Source: Bacillus timonensis
Lineage (GTDB): Bacteria; Bacillota; Bacilli; Bacillales; Bacillaceae_L
Direction: 5' to 3'
Length of the DNA: 35,503 nucleotides
NCBI RefSeq assembly: GCF_004799755.1
Contig: NZ_SLUB01000048.1
Coordinates: forward strand, 1 to 35,503
Below the pieces are notes generated by a model. It made no database searches. It was given only the letters and a program-made list of their open reading frames with translations, and had not been told where the DNA came from. Positions 8,177-16,214 of the stretch are shown here, piece after piece. Position 1 is the first letter of the stretch. Each line of letters starts with the position of its first letter. Both the position numbers and the translations under genes were made by a program.

Positions 8177-8326
8177 ATGAAAAAAGAACGCGAAGATCAA
8201 TCTGTTTCAAAACAAGAATTCCCAGAGCAAATCTCAAGCGGCTGTCTCACCTTCACTAGCCACGAGTTGTTCTGGAAAGAGCTTGAGACAATAGTAGTGG
8301 ATGGTGTTGAGTCTGTTGAGGATTGA
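8177..8326 (+). CDS. Small acidic hypothetical protein (49 aa)
   Basis: ATG 8177 is preceded by AGGAAATGAGGG. The product begins MKKEREDQSVSKQEF and ends in an acidic tail. There is no membrane segment or known motif. It lies between the divergent YkoP-like gene and the convergent ypmQ tail. An inverted repeat (TGTAATGG 8352-8359 with CCATTACA 8387-8394) follows but lacks a T-run. The good RBS supports translation, but its shortness leaves doubt. Confidence 0.45.
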   Translation: MKKEREDQSVSKQEFPEQISSGCLTFTSHELFWKELETIVVDGVESVED

Positions 8327-8389
8327 GCTTGTGAGATTTGCGGTTTAAATCTGTAATGGTTATGTTTATAGGAATTTTCGATAATTCCA

Positions 8390-9112
8390 TTACATGGCAT
8401 AAATGAGGGATATGATATAACTTTTGGAAAACTCAGGAAAATGCGATAACATAAGCAGGTTAATCCTGAAAAAAACAAGCATAAAAATGCCCCCTTCAAC
8501 CACGCAAAAAGGACTCCACAACAACATGGGAGTCCTTTTTCCATAAAGGATTGTCTTAATATCCTTTATAATTTCATCATACGGAGTGTCTGAAACTCCA
8601 TCGTAATCTTTCAAGACCTTTCCATTTTGATCAACTAAGTAAAACTTGATTCCATGTATGACTTGGTCTTGGCCTTCAGGTTTAGCAACTGGTACTTTAA
8701 AGCTGTCTTTTGCAAATACAGTGATCTCTTCAATGCTATAGCCGGTTAACAAATGCCAGTTTGATAAATCATCACTGTAACCCTCTGCATATTCTTTTAA
8801 CATTTCAGGAGTATCCACTTCTGGGTCAACTGAAAAAGAAACGAATTCAACATCTAGTCCCTCTTCTTTAACCATGCTTTGAAGCTTGGCCATATGAGCA
8901 GTCATTGGCGGACAAACGGTGTCACATTGTGTGAAAATCATGTCCGCAATCCAAACTTTTCCCTCTAAATTCTTTAAGCTAAAGTCTTCGCCATTCTGAT
9001 CCACATAAGTGAAATCGGAAACCTCATAATTTAATGCATTTGGAATTCCACTACCGCATGCAGCTAAAACAAAAATAAGTGCAATCACAACTAAAAATTT
9101 AACTTTTTTCAC
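8390..9112 (-). CDS. ypmQ: SCO1/SenC-family lipoprotein (YpmQ) with an aberrant C-terminal extension
   Basis: A thioredoxin-fold lipoprotein of the SCO/BsSco-like family, implicated in copper delivery to cytochrome oxidase or thiol redox chemistry. GTG 9112 is chosen for AGGTG upstream; ATG 9145 would add 11 residues ahead of the signal. The lipobox is LAAC with C19, the metal/redox motif is CDTVC (C63, C67) and the distal ligand is H153. Homologous YpmQ proteins are about 193 aa and end soon after the DTPYDEII motif. Here the frame continues for about 51 further residues straight through the hairpin at 8506-8540, so the normal stop codon appears to have been lost or a base dropped. The tail is probably not functional. 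Confidence 0.85.
   Translation of the reverse strand: MKKVKFLVVIALIFVLAACGSGIPNALNYEVSDFTYVDQNGEDFSLKNLEGKVWIADMIFTQCDTVCPPMTAHMAKLQSMVKEEGLDVEFVSFSVDPEVDTPEMLKEYAEGYSDDLSNWHLLTGYSIEEITVFAKDSFKVPVAKPEGQDQVIHGIKFYLVDQNGKVLKDYDGVSDTPYDEIIKDIKTILYGKRTPMLLWSPFCVVEGGIFMLVFFRINLLMLSHFPEFSKSYIISLIYAM
8506..8540 (-). terminator. Terminator inside the extended ypmQ frame
   Basis: AAAAAGGACTCC (8506-8517) is the reverse complement of GGAGTCCTTTTT (8529-8540). It is a perfect intrinsic terminator in form and must be the original ypmQ terminator, now overlapped by the open frame. Confidence 0.85.
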
Positions 9113-9198
9113 GTCTTCACCTACATTCGTCATTTTACCATTCAATTATTTATTCTAAAGAATATGTGACAAACATACAACCAATATAGCTGTGAACA

Positions 9199-9227
9199 AT
9201 TTTCGAACATATTGAATAGCTTGTCAA
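9199..9227 (-). promoter_or_regulatory. Putative promoter of ypmQ
   Basis: On the minus strand TTGACA (9222-9227), 17 bp, then GAAAAT (9199-9204). It is about 90 bp upstream of the ypmQ start. Confidence 0.45.
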
Positions 9228-9269
9228 CATAAAATGGACAAGGAGAGTGAGTTTCGGGAGGTTACGCAT

Positions 9270-9326
9270 ATGAAGTTCGATTATTGCTATCAGAAAGGTC
9301 ATGTTGACCAATGCCTAAAGTTGTAA
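9270..9326 (+). CDS. Leader ORF (18 aa) overlapping the YitT-like gene
   Basis: ATG 9270 has GGGAGG eight bases upstream, a much better RBS than the downstream gene has. The frame encodes MKFDYCYQKGHVDQCLKL and stops at 9326, 16 bases inside the next gene. Such an overlap suggests translational coupling. Whether the peptide itself acts is unknown. Confidence 0.45.
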   Translation: MKFDYCYQKGHVDQCLKL

Positions 9327-9931
9327 TTACCTATATTTGTATTGTTTTTGGCGCATTTTTACAGGGGCTAGGTATGTCCTTATTCTTGTTTCCTCATAAC
9401 ATTCCTTCAGGTGGTGCTGCGGGGCTTGCCATTTTGATGAATCACTGGGTACAACTGCCATTGGGCATGTCCCTTTGGATTGTCAATTTCTCCTTTTTAA
9501 TACTTGCTTTAAAATATTTCGGTTTTTCCTGGACTGTCAAAACGATGATTGCCGTAACGATCACATCTGTTACAGTGAGTTATGTGTCAACACTTGGCTC
9601 ATTCCTTACCCCGTATTTCTGGCTTGACCTTTTATGTGGCGCGATGATTTTCGGAGTGGGTGTTGGGCTTTTAATTCGAAGTGGTTCATCAAGTGGAGGG
9701 ATGGTCATCCCGACATTAATGATTGCCAAGTATAATGATTGGTCACCTGGCAAAGTTATGCTTTGGATGAACTTTTTTATTTTTTTATTAACGGCTTCCG
9801 TTATTGATATTCGAATTGTTTTTTATGCCATTCTGTGTCAAACAGTATCAACGAATATCATTGATTTTATTTATCACCTTAGAGCACCGACCTTTATCAC
9901 AACAAATCAGCTCGGTTGGAGAAAAAAATAA
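9311..9931 (+). CDS. YitT/YczE-type integral membrane protein
   Basis: 206 residues with about five hydrophobic helices and the glycine-rich motifs IPSGGAAGLAIL and LLIRSGSSSGGMVIP, characteristic of the YitT membrane domain (PF02588-like). It lacks the soluble DUF2179 domain found at the C-terminus of full-length YitT proteins (about 280 aa), so it is the short form. ATG 9311 is forced by an in-frame TGA at 9305, and its own RBS is weak, consistent with coupling to the leader ORF. Function of the family is unknown. A bidirectional terminator separates it from convergent cysC. Confidence 0.75.
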   Translation: MPKVVITYICIVFGAFLQGLGMSLFLFPHNIPSGGAAGLAILMNHWVQLPLGMSLWIVNFSFLILALKYFGFSWTVKTMIAVTITSVTVSYVSTLGSFLTPYFWLDLLCGAMIFGVGVGLLIRSGSSSGGMVIPTLMIAKYNDWSPGKVMLWMNFFIFLLTASVIDIRIVFYAILCQTVSTNIIDFIYHLRAPTFITTNQLGWRKK

Positions 9932-9962
9932 AGTAAGAAAGCCAGATTCACTTTCTTACTTT
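9930..9962. terminator. Bidirectional terminator (YitT-like gene / cysC)
   Basis: AAAGTAAGAAAG (9930-9941) and CTTTCTTACTTT (9951-9962) form a perfect 12-bp stem with a 9-nt loop, A-rich on the left and T-rich on the right. It overlaps the cysC stop codon. Confidence 0.85.
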
Positions 9963-10560
9963 AAAGAATTTCCTTTTGTTTTAAATAGTCGATAATTCTT
10001 TCAACTGATTGTGAAATGGTTAATTGGTCTGTTTCGATCACCAATTCTGGATGATCCGGTTCTTCATACGGAGAGCTAATTCCGGTAAAATCGGAAATCT
10101 CTCCTTTTCTTGCTTTTTTGTATAAGCCCTTTGGGTCACGATTTTCACAAATAAAAATGGGACATTTTACATAGACTTCGATAAATTCCCCTTCAGGAAA
10201 CAACGCCCTCACCTGTTCGCGATCTTCACGAAAAGGTGAAATAAATGCTGTTGAGACGATTTGCCCACTATCTACAAATAGCTTTGAAACCTCACCAATT
10301 CGGCGAATATTTTCTTTACGATCTTCCTTACTAAAACCCAGCCCCGCATTTAAGCCATGTCGAATATTATCCCCATCAAGGACATAGCTCTGTACCTTTT
10401 TTGAAAAAAGCATCTGGTCAAGGGCATTTGCTAACGATGATTTTCCAGAACCAGAGAGACCGGTAAACCAAATCACACAGCTTTTATGGTTATTTTGTTG
10501 TTGTCGCTCGTGTTTCGTTACTGTTGATTGATGCCATATAATATGCTGTTCTTCGCCCAT
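9961..10560 (-). CDS. cysC: Adenylylsulfate kinase
   Basis: 199 residues. ATP + adenylylsulfate (APS) gives 3'-phospho-APS (PAPS). Walker A GLSGSGKS is at 34-41. The APS kinase motifs [23 protein letters not shown] and FISPFREDR are intact, as is a lid region with [10 protein letters not shown]. Full family length, cytoplasmic. ATG 10560 is preceded by AAGGTGG; an upstream GTG at 10569 overlaps that RBS. It is the last gene of the comA-phosphatase-cysH-sat-cysC operon, 10 bp after sat. In this context it supplies PAPS to CysH. Confidence 0.95.
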   Translation of the reverse strand: MGEEQHIIWHQSTVTKHERQQQNNHKSCVIWFTGLSGSGKSSLANALDQMLFSKKVQSYVLDGDNIRHGLNAGLGFSKEDRKENIRRIGEVSKLFVDSGQIVSTAFISPFREDREQVRALFPEGEFIEVYVKCPIFICENRDPKGLYKKARKGEISDFTGISSPYEEPDHPELVIETDQLTISQSVERIIDYLKQKEIL

Positions 10561-10570
10561 AGTCGCCACC

Positions 10571-11719
10571 TTATATCTTCGAATATTGTTCAGCCATACC
10601 TCGAATGAGGACCTCGACTACCTCTGGTCTGCTAAATTCCTTTGGTGGTTTTTTACCAGTTTTAAGCATTTCTCGTACCTTTGTTCCTGACAGGATTACA
10701 TGGTCTTCCTTATCATGCGGACATGTTTTGGCAGACGCCATATTCCCGCATTTTTTACAGAAGAAACTATGTTCAAAAAATAATGGGTAAATTCCTAGTT
10801 CCTCTTCCGTAAAATGACTAAAAATATTTTGTGAATCATAGGTACCATAATAATTTCCAACCCCGGCATGGTCACGTCCTACGATAAAATGTGTACAGCC
10901 ATAATTTTTACGAACTAATGCATGAAAAATGGCTTCTCTTGGTCCTGCATAACGCATTGCAGCTGGAAATACAGAGAGGAACACTCTGTTTTTCGGATAA
11001 TATTTTTCTAGAAGAACCATGTAGCTTTCCATTCGAATTTCACTTGGAATATCATCCGCTTTTGTTTCACCAACGAGCGGATTTAAAAATAACCCATCGA
11101 CCACTTCTAAGGCAGACTTTTGAATGTACTCATGTGCCCGATGAACAGGATTCCTTGTTTGGAATCCAACTACCTTTTCCCAACCTAAGTGTTCAAATAC
11201 GGCTCTTGTTTCGATTGGATCCAAATAAAAGGTCTCGAACTTCTTTTTCTTTGGACGTTTGACAAGATGGATCGGTCCTGCGATATACACGCTAGGTCTT
11301 TCATATAATTTGTTAACGCCTGGGTGCTTGGTGTCTGTTGTTCGATATACCTTAAAAGCTTCCACTTCTTTGTCTGGGATATATTTTTCAGTTACTTCGA
11401 TAACTCCATATACTTCACCATTTTGAACCAATCGAGCCTTTTCGCCGATTGCGATTTTTTTTGCAGTTGAATGATCTACTGCTAATGTAATGGGAATAGA
11501 CCACGGAATACCGTTTGCAAGTCTCATTGAATGAAGAATAGATTCGTAATCGGCCTTTCCTATAAAGCCTTCAAGCGGACTATATGCCCCTACCGCAAGT
11601 AATTCCAAATCACTTAACTCCATAATGCTTAGTTCAATTTGTTTGTCGATATCTTCATGGTTAATCGATGGGTTATACCGATTAACCAATGTACCGCCAT
11701 GCGGTTTACTTAATGCCAC
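10571..11719 (-). CDS. sat: Sulfate adenylyltransferase (ATP sulfurylase)
   Basis: Sulfate + ATP gives APS + PPi. GTG 11719 is chosen: ATGGAGG lies eight bases upstream and the resulting 382 residues equal the B. subtilis Sat length. The ATP-binding signature [10 protein letters not shown] is at about 187-196 (HxxH), followed by [11 protein letters not shown] and [11 protein letters not shown]-terminal cysteine cluster (FCKKCG, then CPHD) is typical of the bacterial homomeric enzyme. It overlaps the end of cysH by 14 nt, so translation is coupled. This is the homomeric Sat type, not CysDN. Confidence 0.96.
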   Translation of the reverse strand: MALSKPHGGTLVNRYNPSINHEDIDKQIELSIMELSDLELLAVGAYSPLEGFIGKADYESILHSMRLANGIPWSIPITLAVDHSTAKKIAIGEKARLVQNGEVYGVIEVTEKYIPDKEVEAFKVYRTTDTKHPGVNKLYERPSVYIAGPIHLVKRPKKKKFETFYLDPIETRAVFEHLGWEKVVGFQTRNPVHRAHEYIQKSALEVVDGLFLNPLVGETKADDIPSEIRMESYMVLLEKYYPKNRVFLSVFPAAMRYAGPREAIFHALVRKNYGCTHFIVGRDHAGVGNYYGTYDSQNIFSHFTEEELGIYPLFFEHSFFCKKCGNMASAKTCPHDKEDHVILSGTKVREMLKTGKKPPKEFSRPEVVEVLIRGMAEQYSKI

Positions 11720-12437
11720 TTTTAAAACCTCCATTTACATGTAATCCGCATTCTATTTTATCGGAATTAGCCCATCTTCCTGAACGCAAATCGCCATTTA
11801 GGGCTTGGTTCGTACAGGGTGCACAGCCAATGCTCGGATAATTTTTATCATGCAATTCATTATAGGGAAGGTTGTTCATTTTGATGTAAGTCCAAACATC
11901 ATCCCACGTCCAGTGAATAAGCGGACATATCTTTATGTTTTTAAACTTTTCATCCCTATTCAGGTATTCCGTATCTTTTCGGCTGGGTCCTTGTTCTCGA
12001 CGCAATCCCGAAATCCATGCCTTTGTTCCTGTAAGAACCTTATTTAATGGATCAATTTTTCGAAGTTGACAGCATAAATTAGGATTTGTCTTCCACAGTT
12101 CATCACCGTATTTTCTAGCCTGTGCCGTCAAATTTAATTCCGGTTTCTTCATTTCTATACGAAGAGTCGGATATTTTTCCTTAATTTGATTGATGAGTTC
12201 ATATGTTTCTTTAAAATGAAGCCCTGTATCTAAAAAGACGATTCTTGCCTTTTTATTTACTTTTGAAATGAGGTCGATTAGAACAATTCCTTCCGCCCCA
12301 AAACTGCATGCATACACAATATCCTCAGCAGAATAGGTGTTATATGCCCACTTTAAAATGTCGAAATAGTCTTTGTTGTTTTCGACAACTTCTGTTACAA
12401 TTTCCTCGTTCCAATTTTCATATGTGATGGCGCCCAA
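11706..12437 (-). CDS. cysH: APS/PAPS reductase
   Basis: 243 residues; reduces APS or PAPS to sulfite with thioredoxin. SFGAE (PP-loop-like) is at about 45-49, LDTGLHF follows, CC is at 122-123, [11 protein letters not shown] follows, CAPC is at 205-208 and the catalytic cysteine is in ECGLH (C230). The CC plus CxxC set ligates a 4Fe-4S cluster, as in assimilatory APS reductases and B. subtilis CysH, which accept both nucleotides. TTG 12437 is chosen because GAGGAGG lies nine bases upstream; the frame is open further upstream inside the phosphatase gene, with which it overlaps by 20 nt. Confidence 0.94.
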   Translation of the reverse strand: MGAITYENWNEEIVTEVVENNKDYFDILKWAYNTYSAEDIVYACSFGAEGIVLIDLISKVNKKARIVFLDTGLHFKETYELINQIKEKYPTLRIEMKKPELNLTAQARKYGDELWKTNPNLCCQLRKIDPLNKVLTGTKAWISGLRREQGPSRKDTEYLNRDEKFKNIKICPLIHWTWDDVWTYIKMNNLPYNELHDKNYPSIGCAPCTNQALNGDLRSGRWANSDKIECGLHVNGGFKSGIK

Positions 12438-12978
12438 TCTGGAGTTCCTCCTCTCCAACCTCGATTGTTAGCAACTGATTGTTTTTTATTTCGAGGTGAT
12501 TCATTCGATTGATGTTGCCGAATCTATAGTAGGATAAGCAGGCGCGTATCCAGGACCCATGCCCAAATACTAAAAGAGAATCGTAATCCTTATATTTTTC
12601 GATAAATGTGATCACTCGTGTTTCCAGGTTTGCTATTGATTCCCCTAGCGTGATTTCACGCGGGTTTGTAAACCAGTTTTCTTTATGGGTATCGATCAGT
12701 TTCTGTTTTTCTTTCCCCTCAAATTCTCCGAAATCAAGCTCATTCAACAAAGGCTCAATCTCGAATCGGTTATACCCGTAGGCTCTCGCAGTATGTTGTG
12801 TACGGATAAGCTCACTGGTTAAAACGAGGGAGTATTCGTGTCGTAATTGTTGCTTATTTTTTTCGATTGTCTGCTTATTTTCATCACTAATTTCTAGGAT
12901 AGGAATGTCACGATTGCCTTGAAGAACCCCTTTTTCATTCCAGTCGGTGGGAAGATGTCTGATTAAGGTAAGTTCCAT
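12418..12978 (-). CDS. Histidine phosphatase (phosphoglycerate mutase-like) in the comB position
   Basis: 186 residues of the histidine phosphatase superfamily. The catalytic core is complete: R7-H8 in LIRHLPTDWN (phosphohistidine), R59 in SELIRTQHT, acid E85 in DFGEFEG and H140 in VFGHGSW. It is cytoplasmic, with no signal peptide. GGGGG lies seven bases before ATG 12978. It overlaps comA by 16 nt and cysH by 20 nt, so it is embedded in the operon. In B. subtilis the neighbour of the ComA homologue YitD is the ComB-type phosphosulfolactate phosphatase YitC; no ComB-like gene is seen here. I infer that this enzyme dephosphorylates 2-phospho-3-sulfolactate. The superfamily call is sure; the substrate is inference. 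Confidence 0.88.
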   Translation of the reverse strand: MELTLIRHLPTDWNEKGVLQGNRDIPILEISDENKQTIEKNKQQLRHEYSLVLTSELIRTQHTARAYGYNRFEIEPLLNELDFGEFEGKEKQKLIDTHKENWFTNPREITLGESIANLETRVITFIEKYKDYDSLLVFGHGSWIRACLSYYRFGNINRMNHLEIKNNQLLTIEVGEEELQIGRHHI

Positions 12979-13730
12979 GTCTTTTCCCCCAAGAAAAAGG
13001 TTTCGCTTCGCAATCCCAGCCTTTGAGTTTCCAATACAAGTACATCATTGATTTTGACGTTGCCAAGATTAACATTTGTGCCAAATTGATTGATAAAAAA
13101 CATTTGCTGCTTAGGTGTAGGTGCTTCGAAAATAAGTTTATTGACATCAATATCTTTCGAAATTCGTTCAATTAACTCCGTGTTCACATTCCCATTTGAA
13201 TTGTAGATTCCAGCAGTTCCTGAGTCTCTACCTTCCGTAATCACATATTTACAGCCAGCCCCTAATAGCAAGTTAATTTCATACTCCCATTCAGACAAAG
13301 GCATTTCTTTGTCTTGATCCTTCGACCCCACTTCAGCAATGACATTAAAATGTTTTTTGCATTTTTTGATAATTGAAAGCCTTTTATGAAGTGGGATATC
13401 CACTGTTCCGTTTGAAATCTCAATCCATTCAATCCCAAGCTTTTGTAGGCTTTCGGTATATTCGTCAAGCTTTTCCTGAACGTAGCATTTTTCAAATAGC
13501 GTTCCGCCGCAATATGGAATAACCTTATATTTTTTATAAAGATTGATTTTTTCTTGTAGGTTTGGGGTCACATAAGCGGAGCCAATCCCGATTTTCGCGA
13601 TATCTATATAAGCATGGTAATCACGTAAATACGCCTCCAATAGGGCAATAGGCGTTCCAAAATCAGCAATAGAAGTTATTCCATAGCTTCGTTCGCCCTT
13701 TGTTCGCAATGGAACATCTAGAAAGTCCAT
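12963..13730 (-). CDS. comA: Phosphosulfolactate synthase (ComA / YitD)
   Basis: Adds sulfite to phosphoenolpyruvate to give (2R)-phospho-3-sulfolactate. This is the methanogen coenzyme M enzyme; in Bacillus it is linked to spore sulfolactate. 255 residues form the expected TIM barrel, with recognisable family segments KIGIGSAYV, GGTLFE, EISNGT, AEVGSKD, EGRDSGTAGIY, FEAP and LGNV. ATG 13730 sits nine bases after AAAGGAGG; ATG 13736 lies too close to it. It is the first gene of the five-gene operon, so sulfite from CysH would be used here. No convincing sigma-A promoter is visible upstream. ComA is distinct from the competence regulator of the same name. Confidence 0.92.
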   Translation of the reverse strand: MDFLDVPLRTKGERSYGITSIADFGTPIALLEAYLRDYHAYIDIAKIGIGSAYVTPNLQEKINLYKKYKVIPYCGGTLFEKCYVQEKLDEYTESLQKLGIEWIEISNGTVDIPLHKRLSIIKKCKKHFNVIAEVGSKDQDKEMPLSEWEYEINLLLGAGCKYVITEGRDSGTAGIYNSNGNVNTELIERISKDIDVNKLIFEAPTPKQQMFFINQFGTNVNLGNVKINDVLVLETQRLGLRSETFFLGEKTWNLP

Positions 13731-13973
13731 CGGCATAATCCTCCTTTGTCAACAAGCGCTTATTCGTCTATTTAATCCTCTTTTTTGTTACATACACCCA
13801 TCTTCTTACAGTTGCTATGTTATTCAAAAATAGGTAAATGGTGTATAGAATGGGCTTTTCTATTGCTCCTTTAACTGGAAACTACTTACTGAATAGGTAT
13901 CATCATAATTTGAAAAAATAGTAAGGCATTAATTGATTCAAATTTGACACCGTATATAAGGAGATGCAAAAAC

Positions 13974-15221
13974 TTGTCCAGCAAAAAGAATTCAGCAATG
14001 ACAATTGTTGCAATTGGTTCAATTCCACTGATCCTTGTACTTGGCAATTCAATGCTCATTCCTGTCTTACCTCAAATGCAAAAAGAATTAGATATAAGTC
14101 AATTCCAGGTGAGTCTTGTCATTACTACTTTCTCAGTAGCAGCAGCAATTTCCATTCCATTGCTCGGTTACTTCTCTGATCGGTTTTCTAGAAAGGCTGT
14201 AATCATACCTGCACTCATTCTCTATGGTACAGGTGGACTTCTCGCTGGTGCTGCCTCCGCTTGGTTTTCTAGCCCATACTTTTGGATCATGGCTGGTCGG
14301 GTGATGCAAGGTATAGGAGCAGCTGGTACTGCACCTATCGCAATGGCACTTACAGGAGACCTATTTAAAGGTGGCAAACAAAGCCGTGTCTTAGGGCTGG
14401 TTGAAGCCTCTAATGGTTTTGGAAAGGTTATTTCGCCGATAATCGGGTCATTACTCGCCCTGTTATTTTGGTATGCAGCTTTTTTCGCTTTCCCAGTCTT
14501 TTGTTTAATATCTGTGCTTCTCACGGTTTTTTTCGTGAAGGAGAAAAAACAAAAGAAGGAACCCCCACCCCTTAAAAAGTATGTGCATGGATTGTTTTCG
14601 GTATTTAAAAATGAAGGTAGATGGTTATTTACAGCCTATTTGGCTGGTGCAACGTGTTTATTCACCCTATTTGGTATTCTCTTTTATTTATCTGATGTAC
14701 TTGAGAAAACCTATAATACAGACGGAGTTCTTAAAGGTTCGATTTTAGCCATCCCCCTTTTATGTATGACGACTACTTCCTATATTACCGGGAGTAAAAT
14801 CGGTAAAAAGATGCCTTTAATGAAAAAACTCATCATCATTGGGTTACTTCTCATGACTGTATCATTTGCGTTGTTAGTCTTTTTCGAACGCCTCATTCCG
14901 TTTATTGCCGTTCTAGCAATTAGTAGTATTGGAACCGGCCTTGTACTGCCGTGTATAAATAGCTTTATCACTGGTTCAGTTTCGACTGAAAAGCGAGGTT
15001 TCGTTACCTCTCTTTATGGATCTGTTCGGTTTTTAGGAGTGGCTGTCGGGCCCCCTATTTACGGTTGGTTAATGAATTGGTCCCGTTCCGGAATGTTTTT
15101 AACCACTGCTTCGTTAACACTAGTCGTTGGACTGTTATGTATGATTTTAATTCGAGTGAAAAAGAAAAAACCAAGTAAGGAAACAAATGATTCTGTGTTC
15201 AAAAAATTACAGTTCACGTAA
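13974..15221 (+). CDS. MFS exporter (DHA1 drug:H+ antiporter type, possibly YitG-like)
   Basis: 415 residues with twelve predicted helices. Motif A is visible in [10 protein letters not shown] between helices 2 and 3, and antiporter motif C-like glycines in helix 5 ([13 protein letters not shown]). TTG 13974 is chosen because AAGGAG lies ten bases upstream; the frame is open to TTG 13944 but that would swallow the RBS. It is divergent from the sulfolactate operon with a 243-bp shared intergenic region. B. subtilis has an MFS gene (yitG) in the yit cluster near the comA homologue, so export of sulfolactate or a related anion is a reasonable guess. A drug efflux role is equally compatible with sequence. 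Confidence 0.85.
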   Translation: MSSKKNSAMTIVAIGSIPLILVLGNSMLIPVLPQMQKELDISQFQVSLVITTFSVAAAISIPLLGYFSDRFSRKAVIIPALILYGTGGLLAGAASAWFSSPYFWIMAGRVMQGIGAAGTAPIAMALTGDLFKGGKQSRVLGLVEASNGFGKVISPIIGSLLALLFWYAAFFAFPVFCLISVLLTVFFVKEKKQKKEPPPLKKYVHGLFSVFKNEGRWLFTAYLAGATCLFTLFGILFYLSDVLEKTYNTDGVLKGSILAIPLLCMTTTSYITGSKIGKKMPLMKKLIIIGLLLMTVSFALLVFFERLIPFIAVLAISSIGTGLVLPCINSFITGSVSTEKRGFVTSLYGSVRFLGVAVGPPIYGWLMNWSRSGMFLTTASLTLVVGLLCMILIRVKKKKPSKETNDSVFKKLQFT

Positions 15222-15236
15222 AAAGGAGGAATTGTC

Positions 15237-15524
15237 TTGCAAATTTTTGTTTCCCCAGAGTTAATCAAGGAAGAATGCCAAATTCTAAATATCGTCAATC
15301 AAGATAAAAAGGCACTCGGCTATATCGCTTTCTTCTTTGATGATAAAAAAATGTATGTCTATGGACATTGTGAGGAAATGGGTGTTAGTAAGGATTTCAA
15401 AGATACCATCACACCGTACATTCAAGGAATGGCAAAGGCCAAGCCGGACTTAGATATTCTCTCCTATATTTCAATTGGTGGAGAAAAACTGGATTTATCG
15501 GATGAAGAATCAGAAAGTGAGTAA
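15237..15524 (+). CDS. Conserved small hypothetical protein (95 aa)
   Basis: TTG 15237 is preceded by AAGGAGG with a seven-base gap, 15 bp after the MFS stop, so it is co-transcribed with the exporter. The product is soluble, with an alternating hydrophobic pattern suggesting an alpha/beta fold (ALGYIAFFFDDKKMYVYGHCE), followed by a helix and a strongly acidic Glu/Ser/Asp tail. I do not recognise the family. The unit ends in a strong terminator. Confidence 0.7.
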   Translation: MQIFVSPELIKEECQILNIVNQDKKALGYIAFFFDDKKMYVYGHCEEMGVSKDFKDTITPYIQGMAKAKPDLDILSYISIGGEKLDLSDEESESE

Positions 15525-15551
15525 GGATATCGGTTTCGATATCCTTTTTTT
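15523..15551 (+). terminator. Terminator of the MFS unit
   Basis: AAGGATATCG (15523-15532) pairs with CGATATCCTT (15537-15546) around GTTT, and a T-run follows. Confidence 0.9.
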
Positions 15552-15661
15552 GCTGTCTAATTCGTGGTGCATTTCTTATTTTGACAAATCGGTGAACTCA
15601 TTATGTGAGAGGATTGGATGTGTTAAAATGGGCTTACAATGACAACGAAAGGTTTGTTTTT

Positions 15662-16141
15662 ATGAAAAAAATGATAGTCTTTCTCTTGCTTGTTCTCGTG
15701 TTTGGGCTATTTGGCTGTTCGCAAAATGAGGAAGGTCATGAAGCCAGCGACGAAGAACATGTAATGGGAGATATTCGCGAGGAAACAGCTTCAATTGATG
15801 TGATGCCATCCTTTTTAGATGGGAAATCAGAAGAAATGGTGACCATTTATAAAGCAGCTGCCATGCATCAAGATCTATTGGAATCAATGCCTTGCTACTG
15901 TGGGTGTGCGGACTCAGTAGGTCATCGGGATAACTATGATTGCTTTGTTCATGATAATAAAGGCGATGCGGTCGTTTGGGATGATCATGGGACTAAATGT
16001 ATGGTATGTTTAGAAATCGCTGCTACTGCCGTGTTAGAATATTCAAATGGAAAATCACCAAGTGAAATTCGGGCCATGATTGATGAAACCTATAAAGTGG
16101 GTTACTCTAATCCTACACCCACTCCAATGCCGGAAATCTAA
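15662..16141 (+). CDS. PCYCGC-motif lipoprotein
   Basis: 159 residues. The signal peptide ends FGLFGC with C19 as the predicted lipidated cysteine, followed by an acidic linker. The PCYCGC motif is at 77-82, then a CFVH cysteine, then CMVC (C113, C116). The spacing of these cysteines defines the PCYCGC family (PF13798-like) of bacilli, extracytoplasmic proteins of unknown role that are plausible metal or redox binders. ATG 15662 has GAAAGG nine bases upstream; the frame is open upstream to 15605, but that start would bury the signal peptide. Monocistronic, with a strong terminator. Confidence 0.85.
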   Translation: MKKMIVFLLLVLVFGLFGCSQNEEGHEASDEEHVMGDIREETASIDVMPSFLDGKSEEMVTIYKAAAMHQDLLESMPCYCGCADSVGHRDNYDCFVHDNKGDAVVWDDHGTKCMVCLEIAATAVLEYSNGKSPSEIRAMIDETYKVGYSNPTPTPMPEI

Positions 16142-16177
16142 AAAAATGACGTGTGAAAACTCACACGTCATTTTTTT
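16141..16177 (+). terminator. Terminator of the PCYCGC lipoprotein gene
   Basis: AAAAAATGACGTGTGA is complemented by TCACACGTCATTTTTT around a short A-rich loop. It is one of the strongest hairpins in the window. Confidence 0.95.
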
Positions 16178-16214
16178 GCTTTACGACAAACTATATTTGA
16201 GTGGGGCGATGAAG

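Noticed and set aside
8197-8544. Minus-strand frame of 115 codons
   Set aside because: It covers the ypmQ terminator and the antisense of the small plus-strand gene; low-complexity Cys/Ser-rich translation with no RBS.
12418-12978. Histidine phosphatase as cobalamin or glycolytic enzyme (CobC, phosphoglycerate mutase)
   Set aside because: It is too short for a phosphoglycerate mutase and no cobalamin genes are present; overlaps on both sides tie it to the sulfolactate operon.
13741-13770. Catabolite-repression (cre) site around AAGCGCTT
   Set aside because: Only the central palindrome fits; the flanking bases of the cre consensus do not match.
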